NCBI RefSeq assembly: GCF_003312425.1
Contig: NZ_QNUX01000003.1
Coordinates: forward strand, 186,001 to 250,000
Direction: 5' to 3'
Source: Flavobacterium psychrolimnae
GTDB taxonomy: Bacteria; Bacteroidota; Bacteroidia; Flavobacteriales; Flavobacteriaceae
Length of the DNA: 64,000 bases
A program made the translations under genes and the position numbers. Shown here piece after piece: positions 61,705-64,000 of the stretch; position 1 is the stretch's first letter; each line of letters begins with the position of its first letter. The notes under the pieces were generated by a model. The model was not told the DNA's origin. It searched no databases and worked only from the letters and a program-made list of their open reading frames with translations.

Positions 61705-61778
61705 TGGTCCCACCTGGGCTCGAACCAGGGACCACCTGATTATGAGTCAGGTGCTCTAACCAGCTGAGCTATAGGACC
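61705..61778 (-). tRNA. tRNA with CAU anticodon (Ile2 or elongator Met)
   Basis: Read on -, the cloverleaf is acceptor GGTCCTA / TGGGACC, D arm GCTC / GAGC, anticodon stem CCTGA / TCAGG around CTCATAA (anticodon CAU), T arm CCTGG / CCAGG. It is not the initiator (normal C1:G72-type mismatch absent). C4:G69 and C5:G68 in the acceptor are features of TilS substrates, which favours lysidine-modified tRNA-Ile2, but elongator Met cannot be excluded. CCA is not encoded. Confidence 0.9.
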
Positions 61779-61920
61779 GGTTTAGAGTGTGCAATATTAC
61801 CACTATTTTTCATTTGCTCCAAATATTTTTGACTTAGATTTAAATATAGTTTCATTATTAGTTTTTTTCGAACAGAAACCAACTGAATATTAGAATACTA
61901 CCCATTTATCTATAATGAAA

Positions 61921-62322
61921 TTATTTTATTTCCTGACACAATTCAATCAAAACACCATTCGTGCTTTTTGGATGCAAAAACGCAACAAGCTTATTATCAG
62001 CGCCTTTTTTTGGAATTTCATTCAAGACCACAAATCCTTCCATTTTTAGACGTGCTATTTCCGCAACAATATCTTCTACATCAAAAGCGATATGATGAAT
62101 TCCCTCTCCCTTTTTTTCCAGAAACTTGGCAATTGGACTATCCGGATTAGTTGCTGCAAGTAGTTCAATTTTATTGGGGCCATTCATAAAAAAAGAAGTT
62201 GTTACTCCTTCACTTTCTACCGCTTCAAATTTATAAGCGGGAGCACCAAAGAGTTTTTCGAAAACTAAATTTGATACTTCCAAGTCTTTAACAGCGATTC
62301 CTATATGTTCTATTTTTCTCAT
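61921..62322 (-). CDS. mce: Methylmalonyl-CoA epimerase
   Basis: 133 residues, glyoxalase/VOC fold: IEHIGIAVKDLEVSNLVFEKLF, NGPNKIELLAATNPDSPIAKFLEKKGEGIHHIAFDVEDI and LHPKSTNGVLIELCQE. The metal ligands His, Gln/Glu and Glu are at the usual places (IEHIGIA; GIHHIAFD; VLIELC). It interconverts methylmalonyl-CoA epimers in propionate/odd-chain metabolism. Monocistronic on -. Confidence 0.93.
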   Translation of the reverse strand: MRKIEHIGIAVKDLEVSNLVFEKLFGAPAYKFEAVESEGVTTSFFMNGPNKIELLAATNPDSPIAKFLEKKGEGIHHIAFDVEDIVAEIARLKMEGFVVLNEIPKKGADNKLVAFLHPKSTNGVLIELCQEIK

Positions 62323-62541
62323 TATATATTATTTGAAGGCAACGTTATTTTCGTTTGAAAATTCAAATACCGCTACTAGTTATTACTGTACTATTTACTG
62401 ATGTAAAATTAAACATTAAAAACAAAAAAAGGGAAGCAATCTAAAAAGTAAGCTGAATTAAATCGCTCATAATAATTCTATAAAAAATTTCGATTGCATG
62501 AATTATAATTGTTATTTTGTAGATTCTAATTATGATTTGAT

Positions 62542-64000
62542 ATGTTGAAAAACAATTTAAAATATACCTTCTTTCTATTGCTTTTAATTACTGTTGGCTG
62601 TGCCAAAAGAGGCTCCATAACTGGTGGTTTAAAAGACACCATAGCGCCTATTTTGAAAATGAGTTTCCCTGAAAATTTTAATACCAACTTCAAAGGAAAT
62701 GAAATTAAGTTGGTCTTTGACGAGAATATCAAATTGAAAAATTTGAACAAACAATTAATCATTTCACCCCCAATGAAAAACGAACCGTTGATTTTACCAA
62801 CAACGGCGAGCAAAACGATTACAATAAAAATAAAAGACACGCTACAACCCAACACCACTTACAGCTTTAATTTTGGCCAAAGTATCGCTGATAATAATGA
62901 AGGAAATCCATTAAATCAATTCAAATACGTGTTTTCAACTGGTGATTATATCGATTCTTTAAGCCTTGGCGGAACTGTAAAAAGCGCTTATGACAAAGAA
63001 GTTGAATCATTCGTTTCAGTTATGTTATATGACGTGAATAACACTTTTAAGGATTCTGTAGTCTATAATGAGAACCCAAGATATGTGACTAACACATTAG
63101 ATAGTTTGAAGACTTTTCGTTTTGAGAATTTAAAAGCCGGAAAATATCTTCTTGTAGCCATGAAAGATTACAACAGCAATAATAAATACAATCCAAAAAA
63201 CGATAAAATAGGATTCAGTAAAGATTTTATTACCATTCCTAACGACACCATTTACGAGTTGGAATTATTCAAGGAAACACTGCCTTTTAAAACTTTTAAA
63301 CCAACCCAAGCTTCCGGAAATAGACTCTTTTTGGGATATGAAGGAAATATCAACTCTGTGGCAACAAGCCCAAAAATAATATTAAAAAACAACAATGACA
63401 TCTTAACTACTGTCATTACCAAGTTCCCAAAAAAGGATTCGCTACAAGTATGGTATAAACCATTAAAGGCAGATTCGCTAAATATGGCTGTAGCCAAAGA
63501 CCAATACAAAGCTAATTTCTCCTTTAAAATAAAAGACCAAAAAAGGGACACCCTGAATATCTCTGCTATACAAACTAACGATTTGAAATTCAGAGAACGT
63601 TTTACATTAGAGAGTAAAACTCCCTTGATTAACATCGAAAATTCAAAAATAGAATTAACTAATAACGCAAAAAAAACAGTTCCTTTTACAACAGAATACG
63701 ATGATTTCAATCAGAAATTGTATTTTGATTTCAAAAAAGAGCCCTCAGAAAGCTATACTTTTAAAATTTTACCCGGCGCATTAACTGATTTTTTCGAACA
63801 ATCCAATGACTCACTAACTTACAAGGTAACGACAAGAAGTACTGATGATTACGGGAATCTTACAGTAACATTAGAAAATGTAAAACAATTTCCTGTAATT
63901 ATAGAACTAACGAATCTAAAAGGTGATGTTTTGGCAACTGAATACACAGAAAACAATACCACAATAGCATTTAATTTAATCGAACCCGCTATTTATACCT
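62542..64000 (+). CDS. Lipoprotein with Ig-like (Big_5) domain, 3' truncated
   Basis: The frame is open from ATG 62542 to the window edge (at least 486 residues), so the gene continues beyond. A lipoprotein signal ends LLLLITVGC (Cys about 20). Residues about 35-130 form a bacterial Ig-like domain (PILKMSFPENF, NEIKLVFDENIKLKNL, LQPNTTYSFNFGQSIADNNEG) as in SbsA/Big_5 proteins. The rest is beta-rich with repeated motifs such as GKYLLVAMKDYNSNNKYNPK. A probable outer-membrane or periplasmic lipoprotein; its function is unknown. Confidence 0.85.
   Translation, partial: MLKNNLKYTFFLLLLITVGCAKRGSITGGLKDTIAPILKMSFPENFNTNFKGNEIKLVFDENIKLKNLNKQLIISPPMKNEPLILPTTASKTITIKIKDTLQPNTTYSFNFGQSIADNNEGNPLNQFKYVFSTGDYIDSLSLGGTVKSAYDKEVESFVSVMLYDVNNTFKDSVVYNENPRYVTNTLDSLKTFRFENLKAGKYLLVAMKDYNSNNKYNPKNDKIGFSKDFITIPNDTIYELELFKETLPFKTFKPTQASGNRLFLGYEGNINSVATSPKIILKNNNDILTTVITKFPKKDSLQVWYKPLKADSLNMAVAKDQYKANFSFKIKDQKRDTLNISAIQTNDLKFRERFTLESKTPLINIENSKIELTNNAKKTVPFTTEYDDFNQKLYFDFKKEPSESYTFKILPGALTDFFEQSNDSLTYKVTTRSTDDYGNLTVTLENVKQFPVIIELTNLKGDVLATEYTENNTTIAFNLIEPAIYT

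Noticed and set aside
62526..63710. Minus-strand open frames under the right-hand lipoprotein
   Set aside because: They are shadows of an unbroken + frame that has a lipoprotein signal and an Ig-like domain.

Overview
The window is 64 kb of an AT-rich chromosome from a member of the Flavobacteriaceae, most likely Flavobacterium. The evidence is the gene content (DUF4271, DUF4296 and DUF3098 neighbours of housekeeping genes, a type IX secretion sorting domain, Lys-rich codon use), many promoters with the Bacteroidota -7 element TAnnTTTG, and dispersed palindromic elements of the kind seen in flavobacterial intergenic DNA. Almost everything is core chromosome. I see no prophage, insertion sequence, CRISPR array or rRNA operon. 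Two tRNA genes are present (Ala-GGC and a CAU-anticodon tRNA).

Layout. 1-7.1 kb: end of a glycosyltransferase, then a PhoR/PhoB-like two-component pair divergent from a TonB-dependent receptor, a secreted beta-helix-like lipoprotein and a tiny protein that is little more than a T9SS sorting domain. The receptor and the lipoprotein each have an 18-bp direct-repeat box (two nnGTAAC half-sites, 11-bp period) exactly 21 bp upstream of a -7 element. I read these as PhoB sites, which would make this a phosphate-starvation outer-membrane uptake locus. 7.2-16.2 kb: LuxE-like acyltransferase, tyrS, epimerase, a GT2/pyrC/DUF4296 operon, DUF4271-hemD, an Lrp regulator and a zinc metallopeptidase. 16.4-25.4 kb: leuS with a large insertion before KMSKS, the ftsX-DUF3098-uppP-truB operon, a thioredoxin-like protein, patatin and pyrH-frr. 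25.5-35 kb: YbjQ, an SMR exporter with a CPA2 antiporter, an MMPL transporter, a SpoU methylase, asnS and rpoN (sigma-54).

35.2-48.6 kb: a RelE/HigB-type toxin with an XRE antitoxin, tdk, an extremely acidic unknown protein, rsmI, an amine oxidase, HopJ, recJ, an MFS carrier, a GIY-YIG protein (accessory), lpxH-queD, an enoyl-CoA hydratase, tRNA-Ala, mtgA and a FAD oxidoreductase. 48.8-55.4 kb: an S9 peptidase, a hybrid histidine kinase convergent with a sigma-54 response regulator, and a tandem pair of small secreted PepSY-like proteins. 55.6-64 kb: the fatty-acid operon DUF177-rpmF-fabH-accB-accC, pdxA divergent from ribE, a small PID-CTERM-like protein, the CAU tRNA, methylmalonyl-CoA epimerase, and an Ig-like lipoprotein running off the right edge.

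The most interesting signals are the paired Pho-type promoters with identical geometry, a family of dispersed elements with conserved ends but interchangeable hairpin cores (three copies, two orientations), the enlarged leucine-specific domain of LeuS, and the PepSY-like pair beside the sigma-54 regulator. All functional statements rest on reading motifs and on family knowledge. No database search was run.
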